Part shown: piece by piece, positions 26,733 through 36,900 of the stretch | Position numbering within the stretch: the first letter of the stretch is position 1 | How the letters are laid out: the number at the start of each line of letters is the position of its first letter | From: Rhodonellum sp041748555 | Lineage (GTDB): Bacteria > Bacteroidota > Bacteroidia > Cytophagales > Cyclobacteriaceae | Length of the DNA stretch: 64,000 nucleotides | Reading direction: 5' to 3' | Assembly (NCBI GenBank): GCA_041748555.1 | Contig: JBGTDA010000099.1 | Span: 3,839 to 67,838, forward strand | Program-made: the position numbers and the translations under genes | Notes under the pieces: model-generated | Told to the model about the DNA's origin: nothing | The model's database searches: none | What the model saw: the letters and a program-made list of their open reading frames with translations, nothing else

Positions 26733-27029
26733 TCCGGTAGGCAATAAAGTAATAAGCAGTTTTCCGGCATGCAGTAGAATAGTTGACAGCCGCAGTATTT
26801 ATTAGGATTCAGTGTCTCAAATTCCTGCAGGTACTTTCTTTACCGCAGTCCCACCGATATGCGCTTTGGTATAAACTCCCTTGCTAACTTATTGTAATAG
26901 TTCCCCGCCGCACAATCGTGTTCATTTACGGACGTAGGGCTTTCATGATACAACCCTATATTGGGCTATAAAGGGCACTCTGCGATTGGCACAATTATTA
27001 AACCTACATTTAGATAATATTCTGTAGCT

Positions 27030-27374
27030 ATGAAAGATTATCAACTAGGGGAGTTTGAAGAAATCGTCATGCTTACAGTCGGGATACTCAACAATGCCGC
27101 TTATAGTGTTGCAATCAAAGATGAAATAGAATCCCGACTTACCCGAACTGTAAGTATGGGTGCTTTACATACGGCATTAAAAAGGATGGAGGACAAGGAT
27201 TATCTAAAATCGTATCCAGGGGAAGCTACCGAGGAACGGGTAGGTCGGCCAAGAAGGTATTTTGAAATTACAGCCCTTGGTAAGAAAGCCATCCTGCATG
27301 CAAAAGCTACCCGCGAACAATTATGGGCTGCTATTCCGGAGACAATTTGGCAGGCTAAACTTGCCGGGATTTAA
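27030..27374 (+). CDS. PadR family transcriptional regulator
   Basis: A 114-aa winged-helix repressor. It opens with LGEFEEIVMLTVGIL, then has the PadR-typical recognition region SMGALHTALKRMEDKDYL and the wing RVGRPRRYFEITALGKKA. It is 3 bp upstream of a large FtsX-like permease gene. That pairing is frequent in Bacteroidota and suggests PadR represses the permease in response to a ligand the transporter removes. A 297-bp upstream gap without recognisable genes holds its promoter. Confidence 0.92.
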   Translation: MKDYQLGEFEEIVMLTVGILNNAAYSVAIKDEIESRLTRTVSMGALHTALKRMEDKDYLKSYPGEATEERVGRPRRYFEITALGKKAILHAKATREQLWAAIPETIWQAKLAGI

Positions 27375-27377
27375 TCT

Positions 27378-30002
27378 ATGAAAAATAAAAAGCCCATACC
27401 ACCAAAATTCTTCCTTAGGTTCTTCCGATTGTTCTGTCATCCGGATATGTCAGATTACATAGAAGGGGACCTGTTGGAGGTTTACGATAGAAACCTTAAA
27501 AAACTCGGCAAAAGAAAGGCAGACCGGAAATATATCCTCGATGTACTCCTGCTTTTCAGACCCGGGATTATCAAGCCAAGAAAAGTATACCAAAATCTAA
27601 ATTCTTATAGCATGTATAAAAGTTATTTTAAGATTGGGTGGAGAACGCTCCTACGTAACAAAGAATATTCTCTGATAAATATTGCCGGACTGGCTCTTAG
27701 TATTACTTGTTGCATTTTAATTTTCGCACTGGTAAAGCATCATACAGGTTTTGACAATTTCCATCCAGATGAGGATAGGATCTACCGTATCGTAACGGAA
27801 CAGCATCGTGAATCAGTTTCTTTTGTAAATAGTGTTCCTTCGCCATTAGGGGAAGTTTTTAGGGAAAACCATACGTTTGGAGAAAAAGTAGCGCGTATGT
27901 TCCATGAATCTGATGCGGTGATTACCTATGAAAAAGGAGGTGAACTGATAAAGATTAAAGAGCCTGACGGATTTGCTTTCACAGAATCGGCTTTCTTCGA
28001 AATTTTTAATTTTCCGCTTTCCAAAGGAAACATGGTTACGGCACTCAGTGAGCCAAATACCGCCATACTCACCGAAAGATTGGCGCAAAAGTATTTTGGT
28101 GAGCAGAATCCAATAGGTCAGATCATTTCCTTTGACAATACCATCCCATTTACGGTCACCGGTATTCTAGCAAACTTTCCACCAAATACGGATATCAAAC
28201 CAGAAATTTTTGTTTCCTACGTTACCCTGAAAGATTTTAACTCCTGGTTGGCAAGTGATAATGCTTGGGGCGGAATAAGTTCTGGAATGTATTGCTATAC
28301 ACTGCTCCAGCCTCATGTGTCGCCTACACAAGTGGAAGAAACGCTGCAGCCCTATGTAAAACAGCACCGTCCTCAAAGTAAAAATGTGCATCACTACAAG
28401 CTGCAGCCGCTTTCGGATATTCATTTTAATGGAAAATATGGAGGGGCAATAGAGAAGTCAGATCTTTGGATTCTTTCAGCTATAGGGATTTTTCTCTTGA
28501 TTACAGCCTGTGTAAACTTCGTAAATCTGGCATCTGCGCAGGCATTAAAGCGATCGAAGGAAGTTGGGGTAAGGAAAGTTTTGGGCAGTTTTCGTGCACA
28601 GCTTTTCTGGCAATTCATTTTTGAGACAGCCATCATTACATCAGTCAGCATAGGCATAGCTTTAGTGACTTCTTACTTTTTGGTGCCTTCTGTCAATTCT
28701 TTTTTCAATACTCAGATTCCCCTGAATTTCGGTGCTGATCTGACTTTTATAGGATTTGTTTTCAGTCTTAGTATCCTGATAACCCTTCTAGCGGGGTGGT
28801 ATCCGGCGATTATACTGACAGGATTTAAGCCGGTGGCAGCCCTGAAAGGAAAACTATCTCAGCAACAGTTGGGCGGTTTCAACACGAGACGATCATTGAT
28901 TATTACACAATTCGCAATTTCCCAGGTTTTGATAATTGGTTTGGTCGTAGTTATGAATCAAATGCGATTTTCCAGGCAGTCGGAACTCGGTTTTGACAAA
29001 GATTCTATCGTAATGGTGAAGTTGGGACGGGATTCTTTGAACACCATGAATACCCTTAAAAATGAATTTTTAAGATTACCCGGTGTAGAAAAAGTTTCAA
29101 TTTGCTATGATGCTCCCGCATCCTCCAATAGTTGGAATAATTCCATAAGATTTGAAAGCGAGACCGAAGAAGTGAACTTCTTAACCAACATGAAATTGGC
29201 CGATGCGGATTATATTTCCACTTTCGATTTGGAGCTGCTGGCAGGCAGGAATCTGTTGCCATCAGATACCGTACGGGAAGTTGTGGTCAATGAAGCATTG
29301 CTTCAAAAGCTTGGATTTGAATTATACGAAGATGCACTTGGCAGGACGATCTATGCCAATGGTGGCTCGATGAAAGGCTCCATTGTGGGAGTGGTTCAGA
29401 ACTTTCATGATAAATCATTTCATGAGGAGATTTCTGCGGCATTAATAACGACTGCCAGTAATATGTATGCAAATTTTGCTATTAAGATTAACGGAAATAC
29501 TACAATTTATACGCTGAGTGAAATTGAAAAGCTTTGGGAAGAACAATATCCTAATCAGCTTTTTGAGTATGCATTTTTAGATGAAAGTATCGCCATGTTT
29601 TACGAGGCTGAAGAGACTATTTTACAGGGTATTCAGATTTTTTCTTTTATCGCAATTTTCATCGGTTGTCTTGGCTTATATGGACTCGTCTCATTTATGG
29701 TCACCCAAAAGACAAAGGAGGTTGGCATCCGAAAAGTAATGGGAGGGGGAGTGGCCCATATAGTCTGGATATTCGGACAGGAGTTTGTCCGATTGATCTT
29801 GATTGCCTTCCTGATTGCATCACCCATTGGCTGGTGGTTTATGCAAAACTGGCTCCAGGAGTTCGAGTTCCGAATTCAGATGGATATATGGACATTTGCC
29901 ATTGCCGGCGCTGGATCATTACTCATCGCAGCTGCTACTATTGGTTATCAGGTTCTTCGGGTCGCCTATGTCAATCCGGTGCTGAGTTTGAAGACAGAGT
30001 AG
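27378..30002 (+). CDS. FtsX/MacB-like ABC transporter permease with N-terminal prefix domain
   Basis: An 874-aa inner-membrane permease of the MacB/FtsX class, implicated in efflux or envelope work. An extra N-terminal domain (about 1-80, CHPDMSDYIEGDLLEVYDR) matches the prefix seen in PadR-linked permeases. The first membrane helix is near 93-115 (SLINIAGLALSITCCILI). A periplasmic MacB core domain, an FtsX membrane block near 365-480, a second periplasmic domain, and the closing FtsX block (GLYGLVSFMVTQKTKEVGIRKVMG and helices) follow. No ATPase gene of the LolD/MacB type sits nearby, so the partner must be encoded elsewhere. Confidence 0.9.
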   Translation: MKNKKPIPPKFFLRFFRLFCHPDMSDYIEGDLLEVYDRNLKKLGKRKADRKYILDVLLLFRPGIIKPRKVYQNLNSYSMYKSYFKIGWRTLLRNKEYSLINIAGLALSITCCILIFALVKHHTGFDNFHPDEDRIYRIVTEQHRESVSFVNSVPSPLGEVFRENHTFGEKVARMFHESDAVITYEKGGELIKIKEPDGFAFTESAFFEIFNFPLSKGNMVTALSEPNTAILTERLAQKYFGEQNPIGQIISFDNTIPFTVTGILANFPPNTDIKPEIFVSYVTLKDFNSWLASDNAWGGISSGMYCYTLLQPHVSPTQVEETLQPYVKQHRPQSKNVHHYKLQPLSDIHFNGKYGGAIEKSDLWILSAIGIFLLITACVNFVNLASAQALKRSKEVGVRKVLGSFRAQLFWQFIFETAIITSVSIGIALVTSYFLVPSVNSFFNTQIPLNFGADLTFIGFVFSLSILITLLAGWYPAIILTGFKPVAALKGKLSQQQLGGFNTRRSLIITQFAISQVLIIGLVVVMNQMRFSRQSELGFDKDSIVMVKLGRDSLNTMNTLKNEFLRLPGVEKVSICYDAPASSNSWNNSIRFESETEEVNFLTNMKLADADYISTFDLELLAGRNLLPSDTVREVVVNEALLQKLGFELYEDALGRTIYANGGSMKGSIVGVVQNFHDKSFHEEISAALITTASNMYANFAIKINGNTTIYTLSEIEKLWEEQYPNQLFEYAFLDESIAMFYEAEETILQGIQIFSFIAIFIGCLGLYGLVSFMVTQKTKEVGIRKVMGGGVAHIVWIFGQEFVRLILIAFLIASPIGWWFMQNWLQEFEFRIQMDIWTFAIAGAGSLLIAAATIGYQVLRVAYVNPVLSLKTE

Positions 30003-30110
30003 TGATATAAAGATTTCGCACCAATGATTAAAAGTATTCTATTTACATTCTGCTACGAAATCGGAGAGGGGGAGAATGGGAGAACTGGGCCTGCCTTCCT
30101 CAGTCCTGAA

Positions 30111-30127
30111 TTCTGCCATTGGCAGAA
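30111..30127. promoter_or_regulatory. Perfect 17-bp palindrome, possible operator
   Basis: TTCTGCCA and TGGCAGAA flank a single central base, 123 bp upstream of the MazG-like gene and 108 bp after the permease. It could bind a dimeric regulator or form a hairpin in RNA; no T tract follows. Confidence 0.35.
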
Positions 30128-30249
30128 CAGATCATAATACTCTTCGTTGCTTATTCTATCCGTCATGCAACATTAGCCATCATTGCCAAAATCCGCAATA
30201 TGTCGTTATTCGGAGGGATACTAATCAACAACGCAATAATTGAACAACC

Positions 30250-30576
30250 ATGACAATAGAAGAAGCTCAAAAACAGGTAGATACCTGGATCAATACCGTC
30301 GGTGTCCGGTATTTTAATGAATTGACAAATATGACTATCCTCATGGAAGAGGTCGGGGAACTGGCGCGGATAATGGCCAGAAAATACGGTGAGCAATCCT
30401 TCAAAGAATCCGACAAAGGACAGGATTTAGGTGATGAAATGGCCGATGTGCTTTGGATTTTGATGTGCCTTGCCAATCAGACAGGTGTGGATCTGACCAA
30501 AGCTTTGGAGAAGAATTTTGAAAAAAAGAATGTCCGGGATAAGGACAGGCATAAAGAGAATGAGAAATTGAAGTGA
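30250..30576 (+). CDS. MazG-like nucleotide pyrophosphohydrolase
   Basis: A 108-aa all-alpha NTP pyrophosphohydrolase that probably cleans up non-canonical nucleoside triphosphates. The metal-binding residues appear as ILMEEVGELA (the EE..E block) and DLGDEMADVLWIL (the D.DE..D block), the family's defining pair. The charged C-terminal tail (KDRHKENEKLK) is typical of short Bacteroidota forms. A small zinc-ribbon gene follows in the same direction. Confidence 0.9.
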   Translation: MTIEEAQKQVDTWINTVGVRYFNELTNMTILMEEVGELARIMARKYGEQSFKESDKGQDLGDEMADVLWILMCLANQTGVDLTKALEKNFEKKNVRDKDRHKENEKLK

Positions 30577-30651
30577 GTAGGGGGATAAAGTGACAGATAC
30601 CAAGTAAAGGAAGGACTCCAACAAATTTCTGATTTTGGAGTTATTGTCAAA

Positions 30652-30801
30652 ATGAAGAAAACACACCTACCATCTAAAATATGCCCTGTTTGCAACCACT
30701 CTTTTACGTGGAGGAAGAAGTGGGAGAAAAATTGGAACGAAGTTAAATATTTTTCTAAAAAATGTTCGGGACTTCGTACTCCCATTAATATTCAATCCTA
30801 A
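30652..30801 (+). CDS. DUF2256 small zinc-ribbon-like protein (49 aa)
   Basis: A very short gene starting at the ATG at 30652 and ending with TAA at 30799-30801. The protein has a CPVCNHSF cysteine pair followed by TWRKKWEKNWNEVKYFSKKC, the characteristic DUF2256 pattern of CxxC, TWRKKW and a late Cys. Only three cysteines are present; the usual last Cys of the family is replaced, so metal binding may be altered. My recollection is that DUF2256 genes often occur near cryptochrome/photolyase genes; a photolyase is encoded 1.8 kb away on the opposite strand. It abuts the next gene, which is convergent. Confidence 0.8.
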   Translation: MKKTHLPSKICPVCNHSFTWRKKWEKNWNEVKYFSKKCSGLRTPINIQS

Positions 30802-30802
30802 A

Positions 30803-31639
30803 CTAATCTAAAATTTTCACAAACAGTGACCTGCATTGCTGCTCTACAATCTGAGTGTAAGATTTTTTATTGGTCTTGAGTGATTGAAGCAGATCCAAGT
30901 ATTTCTTGTTCACATCTTCTTTATTTGCCAAGAAGTGGGAGAGGTGTTGGATAAAAAGATGATTTCGGTACCAGTTGTAAAGCGATTGCTGTAGCCGATT
31001 GATCTGATCATGGACATCCCTGATAAATACGGGATTGAATCCGGATTCGACACGCAGGTTTTCAAGCGCGGTAATCACTCTTAAACCCTCGTAAATATCT
31101 TTCAGGGCTTTGGAGTCCAACCTGGTCTTTTGATCAAGTTGAAAATACTCCAGCTCCTCGTTGATGATCTGTGTGATCGCTGTATTGATCATGAGCGGTT
31201 TCAGCTCTTTGCTGTGATAATAGGTTTCGTAATATAAATTATCCCATGTTTTCAGCGGTGATTTGACCACAAAATCAAAACCTTCCGCATATAATAATTT
31301 CTTTTCATCAGCTAAATGTTTTTCATAGGTATTGAAACTGATATTCCGGGTAAGTTTTAGTTCCTCGAGTTGGTGGGAGATGTATTTTAGGTGTTTGACT
31401 TTTTTCAGGTTTTTAAAAAGAGGTTTGAAGGTTTCAAAAAGTTGAAATTTCAAGCGTGCTTCTTCAAAATGAATCCTCGACAGTAGGTCAAGGTAAATTT
31501 CAAAAAAAATGAATTTCTGTTCCAACTCAATGGCTTTTTTCCCTTTGAATTGTTTGCTCAGACTTGTAAATGAAAGCTTAGCCTCATTGTATTGCTGATT
31601 GAACAGTCTGAAGATCGGGGAAACTTTACCTGATGACAT
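30803..31639 (-). CDS. Helical protein of unknown function
   Basis: A 278-aa, Lys- and Leu-rich protein without signal peptide or membrane segment, predicted mostly helical. I do not recognise a domain. Scattered conserved-looking His/Arg helices (FIRDVHDQINRLQQSLYNWY) faintly recall CHAD domains, but the pattern is too weak to assign. It begins 3 bp after the DUF2027-Smr gene and is the last of the minus-strand run photolyase, Smr protein, this gene, so it is likely co-transcribed with them. Confidence 0.7.
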   Translation of the reverse strand: MSSGKVSPIFRLFNQQYNEAKLSFTSLSKQFKGKKAIELEQKFIFFEIYLDLLSRIHFEEARLKFQLFETFKPLFKNLKKVKHLKYISHQLEELKLTRNISFNTYEKHLADEKKLLYAEGFDFVVKSPLKTWDNLYYETYYHSKELKPLMINTAITQIINEELEYFQLDQKTRLDSKALKDIYEGLRVITALENLRVESGFNPVFIRDVHDQINRLQQSLYNWYRNHLFIQHLSHFLANKEDVNKKYLDLLQSLKTNKKSYTQIVEQQCRSLFVKILD

Positions 31640-31642
31640 TGC

Positions 31643-32599
31643 TTACGAGATTCTGACCAATGTGGCGCCATATCCAAACCGGTTCTTTTGTGTGTCCTGA
31701 AAATACTTAATATTTCCCATTTGACTGAGATACTTGTGGATTTCTTTGCTTAAGACCCCGTTGCCGATCCCATGGATAAAGGTGATCTCATCCATACCTG
31801 ACGCAATTGCATTATCAAGATTTTTCTCAAAAGTTTCCATCTGAAGTTTTAACATCTCACTGTTGCTCATATTTTCATGATCAGGAGTAAGCTTTTCAAT
31901 GTGTAAATCTATTTCTTTTGCAGGTCTCTGAAAAGGATGCCTAGTCGGTGGAGGGTTGCTTTCATGATTCAGTTCCTCATTGAGTTTTTTGATGTCAATT
32001 TCCTTGCCTTGATCCATCATAGAAAAAACATATCCGTTTTTTTCCAATAATGGTGCATTTCCTTTGCTTTTAAAAAATGCAGATGCTTTGAATTTAAGTC
32101 TCCGTTCAAAAGAAGGCTGTGTCTTTTCTGTCTTTTTATGAATCGGGAAAAACTGTGCTAAAAGAGTAGGCCAATCTTCAAAATCAGCTATGGATTTTTC
32201 TGATACTTTTTTTGTGGTTTTGGCGGGAAGATCACCTGCCAGAAGTGTTCTGCTGTTGGGACCGTAAACTTCCGACACCAGCACTATATAATCCCGAGCT
32301 GTATTGTTGATCAGGTAAATGCTGTGGTCCTTGTCGTTGATGGGGAAATAGGCCAAAAACAGGCCTTCGTCTTTGGCTGAGGTGGATTTGTTGCTGTAGT
32401 TTGCAGTGGCTGTTTCAGGTGTCTTTCCTTCTCCAAAATATTGGGTTTCGGCTGCTGAAATAACTACCACTTCGTTTTTCATGACCGGAATCCTGAATCC
32501 GTCCTCAATTTCTATTTCCATCCTTCCACCTGAAGAAATTTTTGTAATTACTCCTGATTCATTTCCATGCAGAAGGCGCACTTTGTCACCAATGTTCAT
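31643..32599 (-). CDS. DUF2027 and Smr domain protein
   Basis: A 318-aa protein typical of Bacteroidota. The N-terminal DUF2027 region begins GDKVRLLHGNESGVITKI, a small beta-barrel of the KOW/SH3 kind. The middle includes IYLINNTARDYIVLVSEVYG. The C-terminal Smr domain carries IDLHIEKL, then ITFIHGIGNGVLSKEI and RFGYGATLV, the same fold used by MutS2 as a nuclease, including its G.G..L element. It may act on RNA or branched DNA. Its start overlaps the photolyase stop by 3 to 4 bp, indicating co-translation. Confidence 0.88.
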   Translation of the reverse strand: MNIGDKVRLLHGNESGVITKISSGGRMEIEIEDGFRIPVMKNEVVVISAAETQYFGEGKTPETATANYSNKSTSAKDEGLFLAYFPINDKDHSIYLINNTARDYIVLVSEVYGPNSRTLLAGDLPAKTTKKVSEKSIADFEDWPTLLAQFFPIHKKTEKTQPSFERRLKFKASAFFKSKGNAPLLEKNGYVFSMMDQGKEIDIKKLNEELNHESNPPPTRHPFQRPAKEIDLHIEKLTPDHENMSNSEMLKLQMETFEKNLDNAIASGMDEITFIHGIGNGVLSKEIHKYLSQMGNIKYFQDTQKNRFGYGATLVRIS

Positions 32600-33897
32600 C
32601 TATCCAATGCTTTTTTATATGTTTCCAATGCCCTTTCCCTGGCAAATTTATGGTCTACCATCGGTTCTGGATATTCATCTGTTCCAAACTCAGGAACCCA
32701 CTTTCGAATATATTTCTTTTCCGTATCAAACTTGTCGGTCTGCGATTCAGGATTGAAAATCCTGAAATAAGGTTGGGCATCTGTGCCTGTGCCGGCTGCC
32801 CATTGCCAGCCACCGTTATTCGAAGATAGCTCATAATCCAGCAATTTTCTTGCAAAATATGCTTCACCCCATCTCCAGTCGATCAGCAGATGTTTTGAAA
32901 GGAAGCTCGCTGTGATCATCCTGACTCGGTTGTGCATATAACCGATGGCATTCATTTGCCGCATTCCGGCATCTACAATAGGATAACCTGTTTTTCCATC
33001 ACACCATTTTTGGAACTCCTCCTCATTGTTCCGCCAAGGTATGCTATCATATTGGGGTTTGAAAGCCTTATCCACCACTTGTGGGTTGTGGTAAAGGATC
33101 ATCATATAAAACTCTCTCCAGATCAGCTCATTAAGGAAAGTTGCATTTAGCGAGGCTGTTTCAAGAGCAAGTTTCCTGATACTGATAGTACCAAACCTAA
33201 GGTGAATGCCAAGTCTGGAAGTCCCCTCTTGGGCAGGAAAATCCCTGGTTTTGTCATATTGACGGATGAGGGATCTATCAATTTTACGGGGAGGAATATT
33301 GATTTCCGATTCCGTAAAACCCATATCTTTCAAAGTAGGAATGGGAAGGTTAGAGGTTTGAAAAAAACTTTTTTTACGCTTGTCCAATTCCAAAGTCTGG
33401 ATTTTTGAAGCATTGAATTTCTCCAGCCAGATTCTGCTGTAGGGAGTGAAAACCTTATAATGTTCTCCGGATCCGTTGAGAATTTCATCTTTTTCAAATA
33501 TCACCTGATCCTTGAAGTCATAGATGGGGATATCCTTCTCTTTCAACAACTTTTCGACAGCTTCATCCCTTTCTTTGGCGTAAGGCTCATAATCTCTGTT
33601 GGTGTAGATCGACTGAATATCGTATTCCTCCATCAGGTCTTTATAGACATCCAGCGGATTTCCGTATTTTACCATCAGGCTACTGCCGAATTCTTTCAGA
33701 GATTTACTGATTTCGGTTATCTCACAATGAATAAAACCCACACGGGCATCATTTTTATCCTCCAGATCATCCAGGATATTTTTGTCAAAGATAAATAGCG
33801 GGAGCACTTGTTGCTCGTTATTATAGGCGTAGTATAATCCGGTGTTGTCCTCCAACCGAAAATCCCTTCGGAACCAAAAGATGCTCAATTTTTCCAT
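32596..33897 (-). CDS. phr: Deoxyribodipyrimidine photolyase (cryptochrome/photolyase family)
   Basis: A light-dependent DNA repair enzyme that splits UV-induced pyrimidine dimers. I start it at MEKLSIFWFRRD (33897). The DNA-photolyase antenna domain opens with IFWFRRDFRLEDN. The FAD-binding domain shows TSRLGIHLRFGTIS, RVRMITASFLSKHLLIDWRWGE and SSNNGGWQWAAGTGTDAQPY, including Trp residues expected in the electron-transfer chain. At 433 aa it has the class I length. It heads a minus-strand operon with the Smr protein. Confidence 0.94.
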   Translation of the reverse strand: MEKLSIFWFRRDFRLEDNTGLYYAYNNEQQVLPLFIFDKNILDDLEDKNDARVGFIHCEITEISKSLKEFGSSLMVKYGNPLDVYKDLMEEYDIQSIYTNRDYEPYAKERDEAVEKLLKEKDIPIYDFKDQVIFEKDEILNGSGEHYKVFTPYSRIWLEKFNASKIQTLELDKRKKSFFQTSNLPIPTLKDMGFTESEINIPPRKIDRSLIRQYDKTRDFPAQEGTSRLGIHLRFGTISIRKLALETASLNATFLNELIWREFYMMILYHNPQVVDKAFKPQYDSIPWRNNEEEFQKWCDGKTGYPIVDAGMRQMNAIGYMHNRVRMITASFLSKHLLIDWRWGEAYFARKLLDYELSSNNGGWQWAAGTGTDAQPYFRIFNPESQTDKFDTEKKYIRKWVPEFGTDEYPEPMVDHKFARERALETYKKALDR

Positions 33898-33945
33898 ACC
33901 CAACATGTTTATATAGAAGAAGTAACGAAATCAAAAAAATGTTTA

Positions 33946-36900
33946 TCACTCGTCTTCTTTTCTATGATTTTTTTGTAATGGATCCATTTGGTGGTCCAAA
34001 GGATTAACCTTCCTTTCCATATCTTCCAACGGGAACGGTTTCCAGTTTTGCTGATCTTCAAAATTATAGCGCAAAAAATCATCGGTATCATTAATCCGGA
34101 GTCTCTCTTTGCTCTTGTTGGTTAATTTAGCAAGCAGTTCTTTGAATGAATTGAAAGAAAGATTCTGCGAAACAGATACTCCGTAAGTTGCTACATTTCT
34201 GGAAAGGGAAAGTGAAGTAAAGGTGTTGAAATTATTCCTGTTGTAGATTCTGAGGCGGTATCTCCCGTCCTCGGTGAGGAGATATTCAGCTTGCCAATCC
34301 CCCGCAATACTGTTAAGGTCGGCATTTCCTTGCAGATCTGTAAAACCACCATCACGGGCTACCCGGAGCCTCCCATCCAGAAACGTGTAAGCCACTCTCA
34401 GTTGAAAAGTTTCTAGGGTGTTTTGATCTAGGGAAGCAAGATCGATGTCCACTTCCAGATTTTGGTCCACCTGTGAAATAAAGCTGTTGAGCTGGGAAGA
34501 AAGCAGTTGACTTAAATTTGAGGTGGCCAAACTACTCACCCCGCTAAACTGGCCTTCAGGTGAAAAAGAGCGCATCATGATGACGGAAAATACCTGTCGG
34601 TTTTTTTCCTGTTCATCATTGGCAATCCTGTTTTTAAAAGCCGAAATATAGGTCTGAATATTACCTTCGGGAAATTCACTGAAGTCGAAATCAAATGAAA
34701 TATCCGGAGAAAGCAAATCCCCCTTTAGATCCATGATCACTTTTACAGGCCACCTTCTTCTCATCTGAGGATCCTCAAGCTCAGGATTGTTTGTGGTTTG
34801 CAGGGTCTGTAAGGAAACATTTTCCTGATAGATAGCTTTCAGATTGATCACCCCTGCATATGGGTCTCCAAACCATGAAATTCTTCCTCCCGGCTGTACG
34901 ACAAATTCCCGCTTGATGATGTTGTAAAGGGAAAAGTTGTACTTGGCTTCGGTGATTTCATAATTTCCGACCATAGAAAAGTTTCCCTGAGTATCAATAT
35001 TCAATGCCAAAACACCTTTTCCTCTTCCCTGAATATTTTCCCCGGTTCGGGGATCCACCTGTATTTCCGTATAAGCATCAGGAGTCACATCCAAAGTGAA
35101 ATTCATTCTTACATTGTTGATTGCAAGTTTTTCTACATTTTCTTCAAATGCAATGGACCTGGTAGTATCCCGCACATTGATGATACTGATGAAATCCTCC
35201 TGGGCCTGAACAGAACCGGAACCTATGGGAATAAAGATCCTGGTATTGGGCTGTGTAGTTGCCCTGGCTGTAAGGTCAAGATTATTTGCAGCACCAAAGA
35301 TATTCAGTGACCCCGTGACGTAGGCGGTTCCATAAAATAAATCGTTGTCTCTGCTACCGGTATTGAGCACTTGGAAATTATCAAGACTTGAGGTGATATC
35401 CAGGATAAAATCCTGAAAACCATCGTGAGCAATTCCGCCACGCATTTTACTCTGGTTTCCATTGATGTCCTTTAAGAGCAATTCTCTGAAGCTGATTTCG
35501 TTCGGGCTAAAAAGCAAATTACCGTTTACCGTATATAAAGTATTCAGGTAATTGATTTTTAATGTACCACCATTTACTTTTCCTGTACCTTCCACAACGG
35601 GGTTTTCAAGAGAGCCGCTGATGTCAAAACTGCCGTTGACTGTGCCACCCATCTGTGAAAGATAATTGGAGAGGAACGGCTCCAAAATGGATAGATTGGC
35701 TTCATTGAGCTGTGCTTTTAATGCCAATTCATCATTGCTGTTTTCCAAAAATCCTTCCAGTGTAATTACTTTTTTACCATCCCGAAAATTATTGAGTTCA
35801 AGATTTATCCTGTCATTTTCCAAAAATGTTGCTGCTTCAATGTTACCGATGAGGAAGTTGTTGATAAAAAGATCCTCGATGTTGATGGATCCGTTGACAC
35901 CCAGGTTTTCATAAAAATCATTGAATGCAAAAATCCCGTTGGCCTTTCCCTCAAATTCTTTAATACTGAGTGTGTTCAATAAATCCAGATTCACATCATT
36001 GATTTCCACGCTTAGAATATCCTCAGGATTCGGACTGATATTTCCGTTGAGCGCAATAAACTGTCCTTCGTTGTATAACTTGAGATTATCAAAATCAATT
36101 CGTTTTTCTGTGATTTTGATTTCATTTTCGGGATCAAACCTCCAAATCTTTTCCAACAGCTTTAGCTCAGAAGGTTCAATTAAAATTGAAGTATGATCCG
36201 GAAAGATCCGGATTTCACTGTTGACATGCACATAGCTGTCCGAGGATAGCTGATCTTGGGAGTATGTAAAATCGATTTTGGATTGATCCCATATCGCCTC
36301 CGCGGCCATATTGTTAAATGTCAACCTGGAAGCAAGAATCTGTTTTTTTGAAAAGACATAGAACGAAGCCAGAACTTCATCACTCCTCTTCATTTTCGAG
36401 GTATTAAAATCAAGATTTGTATCAAAAATAAAATTTCCGTTATAGAAAATGGAATCCACACTGGAGAAAAAATTGAAGACAGTGTTTTCGGGATTTTGGT
36501 AAAATGCCCCTTCAACAATAGTGTTCTTTGAAATAGAGACATTGGGTTCCAACAGGTTGATGATGGGATTGATGTCAATAAAATTGAGATTGATGTCTAT
36601 GTTGTAAGGTTCATTAAAATCAGTGATAGCAAAATCACCGGGAATGCTAGAATTGGTAAGTATAGCCACATATTCCTCCGACAGTTGCTGCACATCCTTG
36701 ATGAGTGTCTGAACCCTAAAATCCCCCGAAACACTGGCCACCAATATATCAGAGTTCAGGGACACCAACCTTGAATTGTCCGTAAACAAAGACTGGAAAA
36801 AGAAATTGTCAATGTTAAGAGTTCTCCCTTCATAGCTCAGCATGACATCATTAAAACGAGCGATTCCTTCTATGTTATCCAAGGTAATTCCTTTGGTATC

